From: Phascolarctobacterium sp.
GTDB taxonomy: Bacteria; Bacillota; Negativicutes; Acidaminococcales; Acidaminococcaceae
Reading direction: 5' to 3'
Length of the DNA: 32,026 bases
Assembly: GCA_021203775.1 (NCBI GenBank)
Contig: JAJQAO010000029.1
Location: forward strand, 1-32,026
Position 1 is the first letter of the stretch. The number at the start of each line of letters is the position of its first letter. The notes under the pieces were generated by a model. The model saw only the letters and a program-made list of their open reading frames with translations, did not search any database and was not told the DNA's origin. Position numbers and translations under genes: made by a program. Positions 1 through 10,335 of this stretch are shown here, one piece after another.

Positions 1-30
1 GATATTTAATTGATAAAAGGAGTGAACAAT

Positions 31-381
31 ATGCCATATTTGCTTGTAACGGTTGTAATAAGTATAGTCGTTGCACTCTTTGCTGTGCAGAACGCTATTA
101 ATGTTGACATGCATTTTTTCCTTTGGAATTTCAGCACTTCTCTCGTGATGGTTATTCTAGGGTCCTTCTTCATGGGTATTTTGGTGGGATGTTTCTACTT
201 GCTTATGGTCAAGGCACGCCATTATATGAAGAATAAGAAAATGCGTGAGGAAATTGAAGGTCTGCAGGCAGAGAAGAAGTCCCTCGAGGAAAAGGTAACC
301 ATGCTGATGCATACGCAGATGCAGCGTAGTGATGTTCCTGAAAATACGGAAGTTTTAGAAGTTTCAGAAGAAAATAAATGA
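31..381 (+). CDS. LapA-domain (lipopolysaccharide assembly protein A-like) small membrane protein
   Basis: Two hydrophobic segments followed by a charged coiled-coil tail (KKMREEIEGLQAEKKSLEEKV). AAGGAG lies upstream of the ATG at 31. It overlaps recJ by 4 nt (ATGA). Confidence 0.75.
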   Translation: MPYLLVTVVISIVVALFAVQNAINVDMHFFLWNFSTSLVMVILGSFFMGILVGCFYLLMVKARHYMKNKKMREEIEGLQAEKKSLEEKVTMLMHTQMQRSDVPENTEVLEVSEENK

Positions 382-2642
382 TTTTTCAAGAAAAAAATTG
401 GGATATAAAGGAATATGATGAAGCGAAAGCAGAACAATTAGCGGAAAATCTTAATGTTTCGCCGCTGGTTGCGGGAATCTTAATCGAGCGCGGTTTTGGT
501 GATGTGAAATCTGCAAAGGCCTTTATCTATGGCAGTGAAAAACCTTTTAATGCCCCTTTTCTTTTAAAAGATATGGAAAAGGCGGTAGAGCGCATTGAAA
601 GGGCTGTCAACACGGGGGAGCAGATTACCATCTATGGTGATTACGATGTTGATGGTATTACTGCATCATCACTTCTGTATCTTTATCTAAAAGGTCGTGG
701 GAGTAAGGTGAACACCTATATTCCCCGCCGCAAAAGCGAGGGATACGGCTTAAATGATGAAGCATTAAAGCATATTTCAGAGGGTGGAACTAATCTCGTT
801 GTTACGGTAGACTGTGGGATTAGTGCTGTTTCGGAGGTTATCGGAGCGCCTAAAAATATGGACATTATCATTACTGATCATCACACAGTGCCGGAGCAAT
901 TGCCTCCGGCTTATGCTATTATTAACCCAAAGCAGAAGGATTGTGCATATCCATTTAAAGAACTTAGTGGCGTGGGAATAGCATTTAAATTATGTCAGGC
1001 ATTGGAAAAAAACAGTGAGTGGAATAAGTTTATAGAGCTTGTTGCCTTGGGGACCGTGGCTGATATCGTACCCCTTCTTGGTGAAAACAGAGAAATTGTG
1101 CGTCATGGCCTTAAGGCAATGGAAAAGACAAAGCTTGTAGGGCTACTAGCCTTAATGGATGCCAGTGGTTGTCCGAAGGAAAACATTTCTTCTGAAAATG
1201 TCAGTTTTGTCATTGCACCGCGTCTTAATGCAGTTGGGAGGCTAGAACACGCGCAACTTGCAGTGGAACTTCTTGTCACGGAAGACAGGGATAAAGCATT
1301 TAAAATAGCATCAGAACTCAATAAAGAAAACAGCATCAGGCAGGATATAAGTCGCAGCATACAGCGTGAGGCTGAGGAACTACTTGCAAAAGAGGAGCAT
1401 ATTGATACGGCCATAGTACTTGGATCAGAAGGATGGCATGCTGGAGTAATTGGAATTGTTGCATCGCGGCTAGTGGATAAATATCATCTACCTACCATTC
1501 TTTTAAGTATCAGCGGTGGTATTGCTAAAGGGAGTTGCCGCAGCATTCCAGCACTTAATATTTATGACGCTCTTGCTTCTGAGAGTGACATTTTGACCCA
1601 GTTTGGTGGGCACAGTCAGGCGGCGGGCTTGACACTTCCTGAGGAAAAAATTGCTGAATTTACAGCTCGCTTTAAGGAATATGTTAAGAACACGGTCATG
1701 CCTTCAGATTTTCTGCCAAAGCAGAAAATAGACTGCATTCCTAATACTGCAATAACTATGGATGTTTTAAACCAGATTAACTTATTAAAACCGTTCGGCT
1801 GTAGCAACGAGGAACCAGTATTTGCATTTAAGAATATTAGAATTCGTAATCCGAGAGCTATTGGAAGGGAAAGAAACCATCTCCGATTTACTGTATACAA
1901 TGAAAATACATATAAATGCGTTATGTGGACTAAAGCAGGATTATTGCCGTTTATTTGTGAAAACACTTCTGTGAATATGGCTTTTACGCCCAGAATAAAT
2001 GATTGGAATGGTGAAATGCAGCTTTACGCAGAAGATATCTGTTTTCAAGGACTCGTTATAGGCGACTATAGGCGCTTCAAAAAGAAGAATGAAATTCTTC
2101 AGAACATGATTCGCAGCACTGATAAAATAACAGTTTATGTCAATGACATAGAAGGATACAAAGGACCTAAAGGGGCAGATATAGCTCTTTATGGGGATGT
2201 ACCTGTAAATAAGACGGTAGTTCTATATGATCTTCCGAAAATACATTTAAGAACTATTTTTAGACAGTTTACGGATGTGAAAGTTGCTATTTTATTGTAT
2301 AATATTACTGATAAAGCGGAAGCTATGGAGTTATTGGAACAAAGCCATCCTGACAGGTTAAGAATGGTTGCGGCCTATAAAAAAATTATGGAAGCGCTGC
2401 AGAGCGGCAGTGTTAATGCAGAAAACTTTGATTCAGCCATTATTTCAAAAAATGCGCTTTTAGTTATGGAAGAACTTGGCTTTATTGCCTGCGACGGGAA
2501 TGTAATAACACTTAAAAATATAAAGAAATGCAACTTGGAAGATTCTCCGCTTTATTGTCGTTTACAAAAGGAAGGAAAAGAATTGGCTACCTGTTATACG
2601 GAAAACATGTATATAAAAGAAGAACTGCTTCTAAGAGAGTAG
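378..2642 (+). CDS. recJ: Single-stranded-DNA-specific exonuclease RecJ
   Basis: DHH motifs (YGDYDVDGITA, TDHHTVPE), DHHA1-type GGHSQAAGL, and a long C-terminal extension as in Bacillus RecJ. Confidence 0.95.
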   Translation: MIFQEKNWDIKEYDEAKAEQLAENLNVSPLVAGILIERGFGDVKSAKAFIYGSEKPFNAPFLLKDMEKAVERIERAVNTGEQITIYGDYDVDGITASSLLYLYLKGRGSKVNTYIPRRKSEGYGLNDEALKHISEGGTNLVVTVDCGISAVSEVIGAPKNMDIIITDHHTVPEQLPPAYAIINPKQKDCAYPFKELSGVGIAFKLCQALEKNSEWNKFIELVALGTVADIVPLLGENREIVRHGLKAMEKTKLVGLLALMDASGCPKENISSENVSFVIAPRLNAVGRLEHAQLAVELLVTEDRDKAFKIASELNKENSIRQDISRSIQREAEELLAKEEHIDTAIVLGSEGWHAGVIGIVASRLVDKYHLPTILLSISGGIAKGSCRSIPALNIYDALASESDILTQFGGHSQAAGLTLPEEKIAEFTARFKEYVKNTVMPSDFLPKQKIDCIPNTAITMDVLNQINLLKPFGCSNEEPVFAFKNIRIRNPRAIGRERNHLRFTVYNENTYKCVMWTKAGLLPFICENTSVNMAFTPRINDWNGEMQLYAEDICFQGLVIGDYRRFKKKNEILQNMIRSTDKITVYVNDIEGYKGPKGADIALYGDVPVNKTVVLYDLPKIHLRTIFRQFTDVKVAILLYNITDKAEAMELLEQSHPDRLRMVAAYKKIMEALQSGSVNAENFDSAIISKNALLVMEELGFIACDGNVITLKNIKKCNLEDSPLYCRLQKEGKELATCYTENMYIKEELLLRE

Positions 2643-2657
2643 TATGGGAGATGTGTC

Positions 2658-4877
2658 ATGCCTGACAAAGAAACTGTCAGTATTGAAGAGCTTTTTGAGA
2701 AAGCGTATGGCTATTTAACTGAAAAGCAGATAAATTTAGTTCGCAAAGCTTACGAAATGGCAGCTGATGCCCATGCAGATCAGCGGCGTAAATCAGGTGA
2801 TCCGTATATTACGCATCCTATTAACGTCGTTAATATCCTTATGCAACTACAAATGGATGAAAAGGCACTCGCAGCTGCTTTTCTGCATGATGTTGTCGAG
2901 GATACAGATTATACCATTGATAAGATAAAGTCGGCTTTTGGCGGTGTTGTAGCAAATCTTGTGGACGGCGTAACAAAACTCGGTAAAATTGAGTATATTT
3001 CCAAAGAAGATCGGCAGATGGAAAACTATCGAAAAATGTTTCTTGCTATGGCAAAAGACATCCGCGTGGTTATCATAAAACTGGCAGATAGGCTTCACAA
3101 CATGAGGACTTTGGAATATATGCCTATTAATAAACAACATTCCATATCAAGAGAAACACTTGAGATTTATGCACCTCTTGCACACAGGTTAGGCATCTAT
3201 ACCATAAAATGGGAACTAGAGGATCTTGCTTTTCGTTATCTTGAACCAGATGTTTATTACGATTTGACAGAAAAGGTTAAAGCAGGACGTGAGGAACGTG
3301 AAAAAATAGTTTATGGAGCTATGGATTATTTAAACGAAGCCTTGGAAAAGGCTGGGATTAAATGCGAAATTCAGGGTCGTCCCAAAAATATTTATAGTAT
3401 TCATAAAAAAATGGTGCGTGATCATAAGGAGATTAACGAAATTTATGATCTTCTTGCTATTCGTGTGCTTGTCGATACCGTAAAGGATTGTTATGGTGCT
3501 CTTGGCATTGTGCATACTTTGTGGAGACCTATTCCGGGGCGCTTCAAAGATTATGTGGCCGTACCAAAATCTAATATGTATCAGTCACTTCATACAACCA
3601 TACTTTCATCCCTCGGACAACCACTCGAAATCCAGATCCGTACATTTGAGATGCACCGTATTTCGGAATACGGCATCGCAGCACATTGGCGCTACAAGGA
3701 AAATAACGGGAAAAATGCGGCAGGAACTGACAAGGGATTCGAGGAAAAATTATCTTGGTTGCGGCAACTGCTTGAATGGCATAAGGATATGAATGATTCT
3801 AGAGATTTTGTTAATACGGTAAAGATGGACGTTTTTGCAGACGAAGTCTTTGTTTTTACCCCAAGAGGAGATGTTATTGATCTCCCTGTTGACAGTGTTC
3901 CTATTGATTTTGCCTACAGAATTCATACTGATGTGGGTAACAGTTGTATCGGAGCTAAGATCAACGGCCGCATTGTTCCCCTTGACTATAAGCTTAGCAA
4001 TGGCGATATAGTTGAGGTAATTACATCGAAACAGGCTAACGGACCTAGCAGGGACTGGATTAATATTGCAGGGTCGTCGGATACCCGCAACAAAATCAAA
4101 AGCTGGTTCAAAAAAGAAAAACGCGAGGAAAACATTATCAAAGGACGCGAAATGCTGGAAAGGGAAGCCAAGAGACTCGGGTACGATCCCAAAACATTTG
4201 CATCTCCTGAAAAGGTAAAGGAAGTTGGTGTAAAATTACGCACTGATACTGATGATAACCTCCTTGCAGCTTTAGGATATGGTGGCGTTGCATTAAATAC
4301 TGTAATTTCTCGGCTGGTTGATATTTATAAAAAAGAACAGAAATCTGATACAACGAAAGACTTATCTGAGCTTCTTGCAGAGCTAAAGCCGCGCAAATCT
4401 AAAGCTAAATCTAGTCACGGAATTTTGGTGAAGGGAGAGGAAGGAATAATGGTTAAGCTGGCACGCTGTTGTAACCCGATTCCAGGAGATCCAGTTGTAG
4501 GTTATATAACCAGAGGGAGTGGGATAAGCGTGCACCGTGCTGACTGTACTAACGTACTCAGTAATAATCCGGAAGAACAGAATCGGATTATTGAAGTGGC
4601 TTGGGATGTGGGCCTTGATTCCGTATACCGGGTAAGTATTGTCATTACATCAGCCGACAGGCCTGGCCTTATGGCAGATCTCATGGTGATTACCAATGAA
4701 GCCAAGTTAAATATTTTTTCTCTGATTTGCAAAACGGACAAAAATAAAATAGCTACTACCCATATAGGGCTTGATATTAGCAGCTCGGAACAGTTAGAAT
4801 ATGTTATGAATCGTATTCGTCGTATGAAAGGTGTATATACAGTAGAGAGGGATATTACCACTGGAGGCTATAAATGA
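2658..4877 (+). CDS. relA: RelA/SpoT bifunctional (p)ppGpp synthetase/hydrolase
   Basis: HD hydrolase ([11 protein letters not shown]), synthetase ([25 protein letters not shown]), TGS ([14 protein letters not shown]) and ACT C-terminus. Confidence 0.96.
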   Translation: MPDKETVSIEELFEKAYGYLTEKQINLVRKAYEMAADAHADQRRKSGDPYITHPINVVNILMQLQMDEKALAAAFLHDVVEDTDYTIDKIKSAFGGVVANLVDGVTKLGKIEYISKEDRQMENYRKMFLAMAKDIRVVIIKLADRLHNMRTLEYMPINKQHSISRETLEIYAPLAHRLGIYTIKWELEDLAFRYLEPDVYYDLTEKVKAGREEREKIVYGAMDYLNEALEKAGIKCEIQGRPKNIYSIHKKMVRDHKEINEIYDLLAIRVLVDTVKDCYGALGIVHTLWRPIPGRFKDYVAVPKSNMYQSLHTTILSSLGQPLEIQIRTFEMHRISEYGIAAHWRYKENNGKNAAGTDKGFEEKLSWLRQLLEWHKDMNDSRDFVNTVKMDVFADEVFVFTPRGDVIDLPVDSVPIDFAYRIHTDVGNSCIGAKINGRIVPLDYKLSNGDIVEVITSKQANGPSRDWINIAGSSDTRNKIKSWFKKEKREENIIKGREMLEREAKRLGYDPKTFASPEKVKEVGVKLRTDTDDNLLAALGYGGVALNTVISRLVDIYKKEQKSDTTKDLSELLAELKPRKSKAKSSHGILVKGEEGIMVKLARCCNPIPGDPVVGYITRGSGISVHRADCTNVLSNNPEEQNRIIEVAWDVGLDSVYRVSIVITSADRPGLMADLMVITNEAKLNIFSLICKTDKNKIATTHIGLDISSSEQLEYVMNRIRRMKGVYTVERDITTGGYK

Positions 4878-5323
4878 GGGCCGTAGTACAGCGTGTTGAT
4901 AAGGCTAGTGTAATGGTAGGCGGGAAAATAACGGGAATAATCGGGAGGGGCCTTCTTATATTTCTTGGAGTTACAGATGGCGATACAGAAACTGATCTGG
5001 AGTATCTAGTTGAAAAAATCACTGGTCTGCGAATTTTTGAGGATGATTCAGAGAAAATGAATCTTTCCGTGAAGGATATTGCTGGTGAAATACTTGTGGT
5101 ATCACAGTTTACTTTATGCGCAGACTGCAGAAAAGGAAAGAGGCCTTCATTTGATAAGGCAGCGCTTCCAGAGGCGGCAAATGATTTTTATGAAAAGTTT
5201 GTCAGTATGTGCAGAAAACGGAACATTCACGTTGAAACAGGAATCTTTAAGGCCCATATGCTTGTAGATATTGTCAATAACGGTCCCGTAACAATATTGC
5301 TTGACAGTCGCAAAGAATTTTGA
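4874..5323 (+). CDS. dtd: D-aminoacyl-tRNA deacylase
   Basis: MRAVVQRV N-terminus, SQFTLCAD and [11 protein letters not shown] motifs; 4-nt ATGA overlap with relA. Confidence 0.96.
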   Translation: MRAVVQRVDKASVMVGGKITGIIGRGLLIFLGVTDGDTETDLEYLVEKITGLRIFEDDSEKMNLSVKDIAGEILVVSQFTLCADCRKGKRPSFDKAALPEAANDFYEKFVSMCRKRNIHVETGIFKAHMLVDIVNNGPVTILLDSRKEF

Positions 5324-5333
5324 GGAGGGTTGT

Positions 5334-5954
5334 ATGAAAATTTATTGTCTTGAAGTTGGCATGCTGGCAACTAATTGCTATATTGCTGTAAATGAAGAGC
5401 TTAACGAAGGAGTTGTTTTTGATCCGGGAGCCGATGCAAAAGCCATTTTAAAGCAGATTGAAACGCTTGGTATCAAGATTTCTGCCATTTTTATTACCCA
5501 CGGCCATAGCGACCACATTATGGCGTTAAATGAAGTACGTGAAAAAACAGGTGCCTGTGTCTATATAAGCAAGGAAGATGCTGATATGCTAACGAAAGCA
5601 GATAGAAATCTTTCTATGTTTATTGGCGAAAGTATGGAATGTGCGCCCGCAGAGAAATTTTATTCAGATGGCGATGTTATAGAGGAAGCTGGACTTAAAT
5701 TCGAAGTTCTCGCAACGCCAGGGCATACAAAAGGAGGAGTATGTCTCAAGTGTGGGGATATTGTTTTTTGCGGTGACACGGTATTCTGCGAGTCCATTGG
5801 AAGAACGGATTTCCCAGGTGGGAGTTACCCTGAACTTCTGCAGTCAATAAAAAGTAAGCTTTTACCTATGGATGATGAAACTAAACTGCTTCCGGGACAT
5901 GGTCCTGCAACAACGGTCGGGTGGGAAAGGAGGAGAAATCCTTTTCTCCAGTAA
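5334..5954 (+). CDS. MBL-fold metallohydrolase (glyoxalase II-like)
   Basis: THGHSDHI metal motif, TPGHTKGG, FCGDTVF, LPGHGPATT. Strong SD GAGGAGGG before the ATG at 5334. Confidence 0.92.
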   Translation: MKIYCLEVGMLATNCYIAVNEELNEGVVFDPGADAKAILKQIETLGIKISAIFITHGHSDHIMALNEVREKTGACVYISKEDADMLTKADRNLSMFIGESMECAPAEKFYSDGDVIEEAGLKFEVLATPGHTKGGVCLKCGDIVFCGDTVFCESIGRTDFPGGSYPELLQSIKSKLLPMDDETKLLPGHGPATTVGWERRRNPFLQ

Positions 5955-5959
5955 GTGTT

Positions 5960-7030
5960 ATGTTTGAAAATTGGCAAACTATTAAAAACAGTACTATTTT
6001 TAAATTGATTATAACTGCCGTCGTTTCTTTTGTGCTTTGCGAATTGGCAGTATTCTTGTTGCCCGTTCTGCTTTCTATAGCATTAGCTTTCGCCCTTTAC
6101 CCTGTGGTAAAATTGCTTTCAAAAGTTACAATAGGGACTGGACATATCAAGCTTTCTATGACAGTTCGTATTGTTATTGCAATTGCAGGATTTTTGCTGG
6201 TTGTATTTCTTGTTGTAAAATTCCTACTGTTTCCGCTATTCGGTCAGGCTAACAGTCTACTCCAGAAGTTACCTGAAGCAGCAAAATCCGGAAGTTCTAT
6301 TGATGCAATTTTAAACAATTCTGTGAATCTGATAAAACTTCCTTCAGACCTTAACATGCTGCTTACAGATATTATTAATGGGGCCATGGCATTTGTTGTT
6401 GACATTATTGGTAACCTTTTTGCTTCCAGCATGAATATTATTCGTAGTATACTTGGGCTTGTAATAGTTCCTTTTCTGGTTTTTTATTTTTTGAAAGACT
6501 GGCGCAAACTTAAGGGGATGATTATAAACTTCTTTAATTATGACGTGCAGATAAAAGTTGATGCTGTGATTAATGAAATAGGTGATACACTCAGTGCTTA
6601 TGTCAGGGGTCTTGGCATATTAAGTATAATATCAGGTTTTTGCATTACACTCGGGACATTTCTTCTTGGTGTTAATTATCCGCTTGTTTTAGGGTTTATT
6701 GCCATCATTGCAGAAACAATCCCTGTCATAGGCCCATTACTTGGTGCCGTACCTGCAATCTTCATTGCTTATGGGCAGTCCAGTAACCTAGCACTTTGGG
6801 TGGCCTCTTTCTATTTTATTTATTACCAGCTTGATACCAATTTCATAATGCCAAGGATTATGGGAAAAAGAATAGATTTACATCCAGTCATTCTGATTCT
6901 TGCGCTGCTTATTGGTGCAAAACTTTTTGGTATACTTGGCATGCTTTTTGCCGTACCTGTTGCAGCTGTATATAGGGTGCTTTATAAAGAGTTCTGGCAT
7001 GCGGGGGAAAAGAAGAGAGACATCGTTTAA
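5960..7030 (+). CDS. AI-2E family transporter (PerM/YdiK/TqsA-type membrane protein)
   Basis: Multi-spanning hydrophobic protein with family-typical IAETIPVIGPLLGAVPA, YQLDTNFIMPRIMGKRIDLHPV, GMLFAVPVAAV. Start is uncertain: the ORF track starts at GTG 5921; ATG 5960 is also in frame. Confidence 0.85.
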   Translation: MFENWQTIKNSTIFKLIITAVVSFVLCELAVFLLPVLLSIALAFALYPVVKLLSKVTIGTGHIKLSMTVRIVIAIAGFLLVVFLVVKFLLFPLFGQANSLLQKLPEAAKSGSSIDAILNNSVNLIKLPSDLNMLLTDIINGAMAFVVDIIGNLFASSMNIIRSILGLVIVPFLVFYFLKDWRKLKGMIINFFNYDVQIKVDAVINEIGDTLSAYVRGLGILSIISGFCITLGTFLLGVNYPLVLGFIAIIAETIPVIGPLLGAVPAIFIAYGQSSNLALWVASFYFIYYQLDTNFIMPRIMGKRIDLHPVILILALLIGAKLFGILGMLFAVPVAAVYRVLYKEFWHAGEKKRDIV

Positions 7031-7037
7031 ATATATT

Positions 7038-7077
7038 AGCAGCGCGATTTTTCTCAGCCGCGTTGCTTGTTTTTTTT
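7038..7077 (+). terminator. Rho-independent terminator after AI-2E transporter gene
   Basis: AGCAGCGCG (7038-7046) pairs with CGCGTTGCT (7059-7067), followed by TGTTTTTTTT. Confidence 0.8.
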
Positions 7078-7097
7078 GGAAAACTTTTTAAATTCCA

Positions 7098-7127
7098 TTG
7101 AATAGGAAATGGGAAATGTGGTAAAAT
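7098..7127 (+). promoter_or_regulatory. Candidate sigma-A promoter for hisS-aspS
   Basis: TTGAAT (7098-7103), 18-nt spacer, TAAAAT (7122-7127), directly after a terminator. Confidence 0.6.
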
Positions 7128-7181
7128 TATTAAGTATGCATATATTAGCCCATTGAATAGCATATGATAGGGGGGTGCAAA

Positions 7182-8447
7182 GTGCTGACAACTGCACCTA
7201 GGGGAACCAGCGACATTATGCCGGCTGAGGTTAAGGCATGGCGCTACCTTGAAAAAATTATACGTAAAATATGTTCTTTATATGGATATAAAGAAATTAG
7301 AACGCCAGTGTTTGAGCACACAGAACTCTTTTTGCGCAGCATTGGCGAAACTACTGATGTTGTAGAAAAGGAAATGTATACCTTCCTTGATAGAGGGGAG
7401 AGAAGCATTACTCTGCGCCCTGAAAATACAGCTTCCGTTGCAAGAGCATATATAGAGAATAAACTTTATTCCGAGCAGCCGCCTGTTAAACTCTTTTATA
7501 TAGGGCCAATGTTCCGCTATGACCGTCCCCAGGCAGGACGTTATCGCCAGTTCCATCAGTTTGGGATTGAAGCGCTCGGAGCACCGGGACCTAATATTGA
7601 TGTGGAAATTATCCTTCTTGCTGTTCAGGTTCTTGAAACTTTAGGGCTTGAGGATTTAAAACTCAAGATAAATTCGGTGGGTTGCCCAAAATGCCGACCT
7701 GTTTACAGGGAAAAACTGCAGGAATTTTTCGGCCCGCATCTTAAGGATATGTGCGCTGATTGTAAGTCAAGATTTGATAGAAACCCAATGAGACTTATGG
7801 ACTGCAAAAAATGTCACGATATGGCAGCAGGAGCACCTTCTATGGAGGAAAGTCTCTGCAATGAGTGCCGGGACCATTTTACAGGATTAAAAGAACTTCT
7901 TACTGCGGCAAGGATCAGCTATGAAGTGGACAATAGTCTTGTACGTGGTCTTGATTACTATACAAAGACGGCATTTGAAATACAGTATAGTCCCTTGGGA
8001 GCTCAAAGCGCTGTCTGCGGAGGCGGGCGTTACGATGGACTGATTGAACAGGTCGGTGGAGATCCTACTCCTGCTATAGGGTTTGCCATGGGTATGGAAA
8101 GACTTCTTCTAGCTCTTGAAAAACAGAAACTCTTGCCCGAGTTTGATGAAAGCATTGATGTATTTGTTGTTTGTCCTAAGGAAGAAACTTTCAAGGTTGC
8201 CTTTGCGACTGTAAATGATCTTCGCAAAGTGGGATTTAAAGCAGACTATGATTGCCTCTGTAAAAGCATGAAATCACAAATGAAACAAGCTAACAGGCTT
8301 AGGGCAAAATACGCAATTATATTCGGTGATGATGAATTTTCTCGCGGAATGGTAGTTTTACGCAACATGGTGAGCAGTGAACAGAAAGAAATACCTTTTA
8401 ATGATATAACAGCAATTTTACAAGCAGAGGTGCGGAAAAATGATTAA
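7182..8447 (+). CDS. hisS: Histidyl-tRNA synthetase
   Basis: PRGTSDIMP N-terminus, class II motifs (YIGPMFRYDRPQAGRYRQFHQFG, VRGLDYYTKTAFE, GGGRYDGL). GGGGGTG SD precedes GTG at 7182; the track's ATG 7164 is less likely. Confidence 0.96.
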   Translation: MLTTAPRGTSDIMPAEVKAWRYLEKIIRKICSLYGYKEIRTPVFEHTELFLRSIGETTDVVEKEMYTFLDRGERSITLRPENTASVARAYIENKLYSEQPPVKLFYIGPMFRYDRPQAGRYRQFHQFGIEALGAPGPNIDVEIILLAVQVLETLGLEDLKLKINSVGCPKCRPVYREKLQEFFGPHLKDMCADCKSRFDRNPMRLMDCKKCHDMAAGAPSMEESLCNECRDHFTGLKELLTAARISYEVDNSLVRGLDYYTKTAFEIQYSPLGAQSAVCGGGRYDGLIEQVGGDPTPAIGFAMGMERLLLALEKQKLLPEFDESIDVFVVCPKEETFKVAFATVNDLRKVGFKADYDCLCKSMKSQMKQANRLRAKYAIIFGDDEFSRGMVVLRNMVSSEQKEIPFNDITAILQAEVRKND

Positions 8448-10236
8448 CGAAAAACGCAGCCATCACTGCGGCGAGCTTGGAAAAAGCAATGCAGGTGAGA
8501 AGGTAGTATTATATGGTTGGGTAGCCAAACGGCGAGATCATGGCGGACTTATTTTTATTGACATGCGTGACCGTAGCGGTATTGTGCAAGTTGTTGCAGA
8601 TCCTGATGCTACTGGCAGTAGTTTTAAAACGGCAGAGGCTATCAGGAATGAGTTTGTTATCCGCGTGATAGGCAAGGTTCGCATGCGCGATAAGGATACT
8701 ATTAACGAAAATATTCCTACTGGCATGATTGAGGTCGTGGCTGCAACTATTGATGTATTGAATAAAGCCAAGACCCCGCCTTTCTATATCCAGGATGATA
8801 TTGATACTGATGAAAATCTGCGATTGAAATACCGTTATCTTGATCTGCGTCGGCCTGAGATGCAGCGCAATCTGATACTTCGCCATAAGGTAACAAAGCT
8901 TATGCGCGATTATCTCGATAAAAAAGGTTTTCTTGAAATTGAAACACCAATGCTAACCAAGAGTACGCCTGAGGGGGCAAGGGATTATCTTGTTCCAAGT
9001 CGTGTAAATCCAGGTAAATTCTATGCATTGCCTCAGTCACCTCAGATATTTAAGCAGTTACTTATGGTTTCTGGAATGGAACGTTATTTCCAGATTGCAC
9101 GTTGTTTCCGTGATGAGGATTTACGAGCTGACAGGCAGCCTGAGTTTACCCAACTTGACATGGAAATGTCATTTATGAGTGTCGATGAAATTTTAGAACT
9201 TATGGAAGGACTGATTGCCTATATCTTTAAAGGTGCTATGGAAAAAGATGTTAAGACGCCATTTAAGCGCATGACATGGGATGAGGCTATGGACCGCTAT
9301 GGCAGCGACAAACCTGACTTGCGATTTGATATGGAACTTATAAACATGGTTGATGCTGTGAAAGGATCAGAATTTAAGGTGTTTAATACCATAATTGAAA
9401 ACGGAGGCACGGTTAAGGCTATAAATGTTAAGGGTTATGCTACTATACCGCGCAGGGAACTTGACGGACTTGTGGAGTTTGTTGGCATTTATGGTGCTAA
9501 GGGGATGGCTTGGATACAGTACATGGAGGACGGGACAATTAAATCGCCGATTGCAAAGTTCTTCAGTGATGAGCATATGAAAAAAATTATCGAGACTGCT
9601 GCTGCGGAAAAAGGAGACCTGCTTCTCTTTGTAGCTGACAAACCGATGATCGTGGCCCAGTCCATGGGTGCGTTGCGTGTTGAAATGGCTAAGAGGCGTA
9701 ATCTTATAAATAAAAATGAACTTGCGTTCCTTTGGGTAGTGGATTTCCCAATGTTCGAGTACGATGAAGAGGAAAAACGCTACGTTGCCATGCATCATCC
9801 GTTTACATCACCAAGAGATGAGGATCTGCCACTTCTCAAGACTGATCCAGGCAAGGTATACGCCAAGGCCTATGATATGGTTTTAAACGGCACTGAAATA
9901 GGTGGAGGATCAATCCGTATACATCGTCGCGATGTGCAGAAACAGGTGTTTTCCGCTATAGGGCTTTCTGACGAACAGGCCCAGGAAAAATTTGGGTTTA
10001 TGATGAACGCATTCGAGTATGGAGCTCCGCCACATGGTGGTCTGGCATTTGGACTTGACCGCCTTATTATGATTATGGCAGGGCGCGATTCTATTCGGGA
10101 TGTTATTGCGTTTCCAAAAACGCAGAGTGCAGCCTGCATTATGACTCAGGCCCCAAATGAGGTTGATGAAAAGCAGTTGCGCGAATTACATATAAGGCTT
10201 AGCCTTCTGGCAAAAAAAGAGAAGGCAAATAAATAA
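8440..10236 (+). CDS. aspS: Aspartyl-tRNA synthetase
   Basis: OB-fold N-terminus (LYGWVAKRRDHGGLIFIDMRDRSG), class II motifs (SPQIFKQLLMVSGMERYFQIARCFRDEDLRADRQPEFTQLD, GLAFGLDRL), bacterial GAD insertion. Overlaps hisS by 8 nt. Confidence 0.97.
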   Translation: MINEKRSHHCGELGKSNAGEKVVLYGWVAKRRDHGGLIFIDMRDRSGIVQVVADPDATGSSFKTAEAIRNEFVIRVIGKVRMRDKDTINENIPTGMIEVVAATIDVLNKAKTPPFYIQDDIDTDENLRLKYRYLDLRRPEMQRNLILRHKVTKLMRDYLDKKGFLEIETPMLTKSTPEGARDYLVPSRVNPGKFYALPQSPQIFKQLLMVSGMERYFQIARCFRDEDLRADRQPEFTQLDMEMSFMSVDEILELMEGLIAYIFKGAMEKDVKTPFKRMTWDEAMDRYGSDKPDLRFDMELINMVDAVKGSEFKVFNTIIENGGTVKAINVKGYATIPRRELDGLVEFVGIYGAKGMAWIQYMEDGTIKSPIAKFFSDEHMKKIIETAAAEKGDLLLFVADKPMIVAQSMGALRVEMAKRRNLINKNELAFLWVVDFPMFEYDEEEKRYVAMHHPFTSPRDEDLPLLKTDPGKVYAKAYDMVLNGTEIGGGSIRIHRRDVQKQVFSAIGLSDEQAQEKFGFMMNAFEYGAPPHGGLAFGLDRLIMIMAGRDSIRDVIAFPKTQSAACIMTQAPNEVDEKQLRELHIRLSLLAKKEKANK

Positions 10237-10256
10237 AAAGTAATTATAAGTAAAAT

Positions 10257-10291
10257 AAAAAACGGAAGCATTGAAAAGTGCTTCCGTTTTT
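10257..10291 (+). terminator. Rho-independent terminator after aspS
   Basis: AAAAACGGAAGCA / TGCTTCCGTTTTT, 8-nt loop, with flanking A and T tracts (possibly bidirectional). Confidence 0.85.
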
Positions 10292-10315
10292 GATATTATA
10301 TAAATACGGATAAAG

Positions 10316-10321
10316 TATAAT
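10316..10321 (+). promoter_or_regulatory. Candidate -10 element for the 6S RNA
   Basis: TATAAT about 7-15 nt upstream of the predicted RNA 5' end. The -35 is weak: TTGATA at 10290 would give a 20-nt spacer. Confidence 0.45.
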
Positions 10322-10335
10322 TAGTTTGATTATTA

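Noticed and set aside
2080-2642. Long C-terminal extension of RecJ as a possible novel fused domain
   Set aside because: Bacillus-type RecJ proteins are of similar length and carry a known C-terminal domain, so this is ordinary for the family.
3493-3792. 99-aa + strand ORF in an alternate frame inside relA
   Set aside because: Fully inside a confident relA coding region, with no SD and no recognisable motif.
7031-7181. Possible T-box riboswitch upstream of hisS
   Set aside because: The gap is only about 150 nt, part of which is a terminator for the upstream gene and a promoter. There is not enough room for a T-box leader, and I saw no clear T-box consensus sequence.
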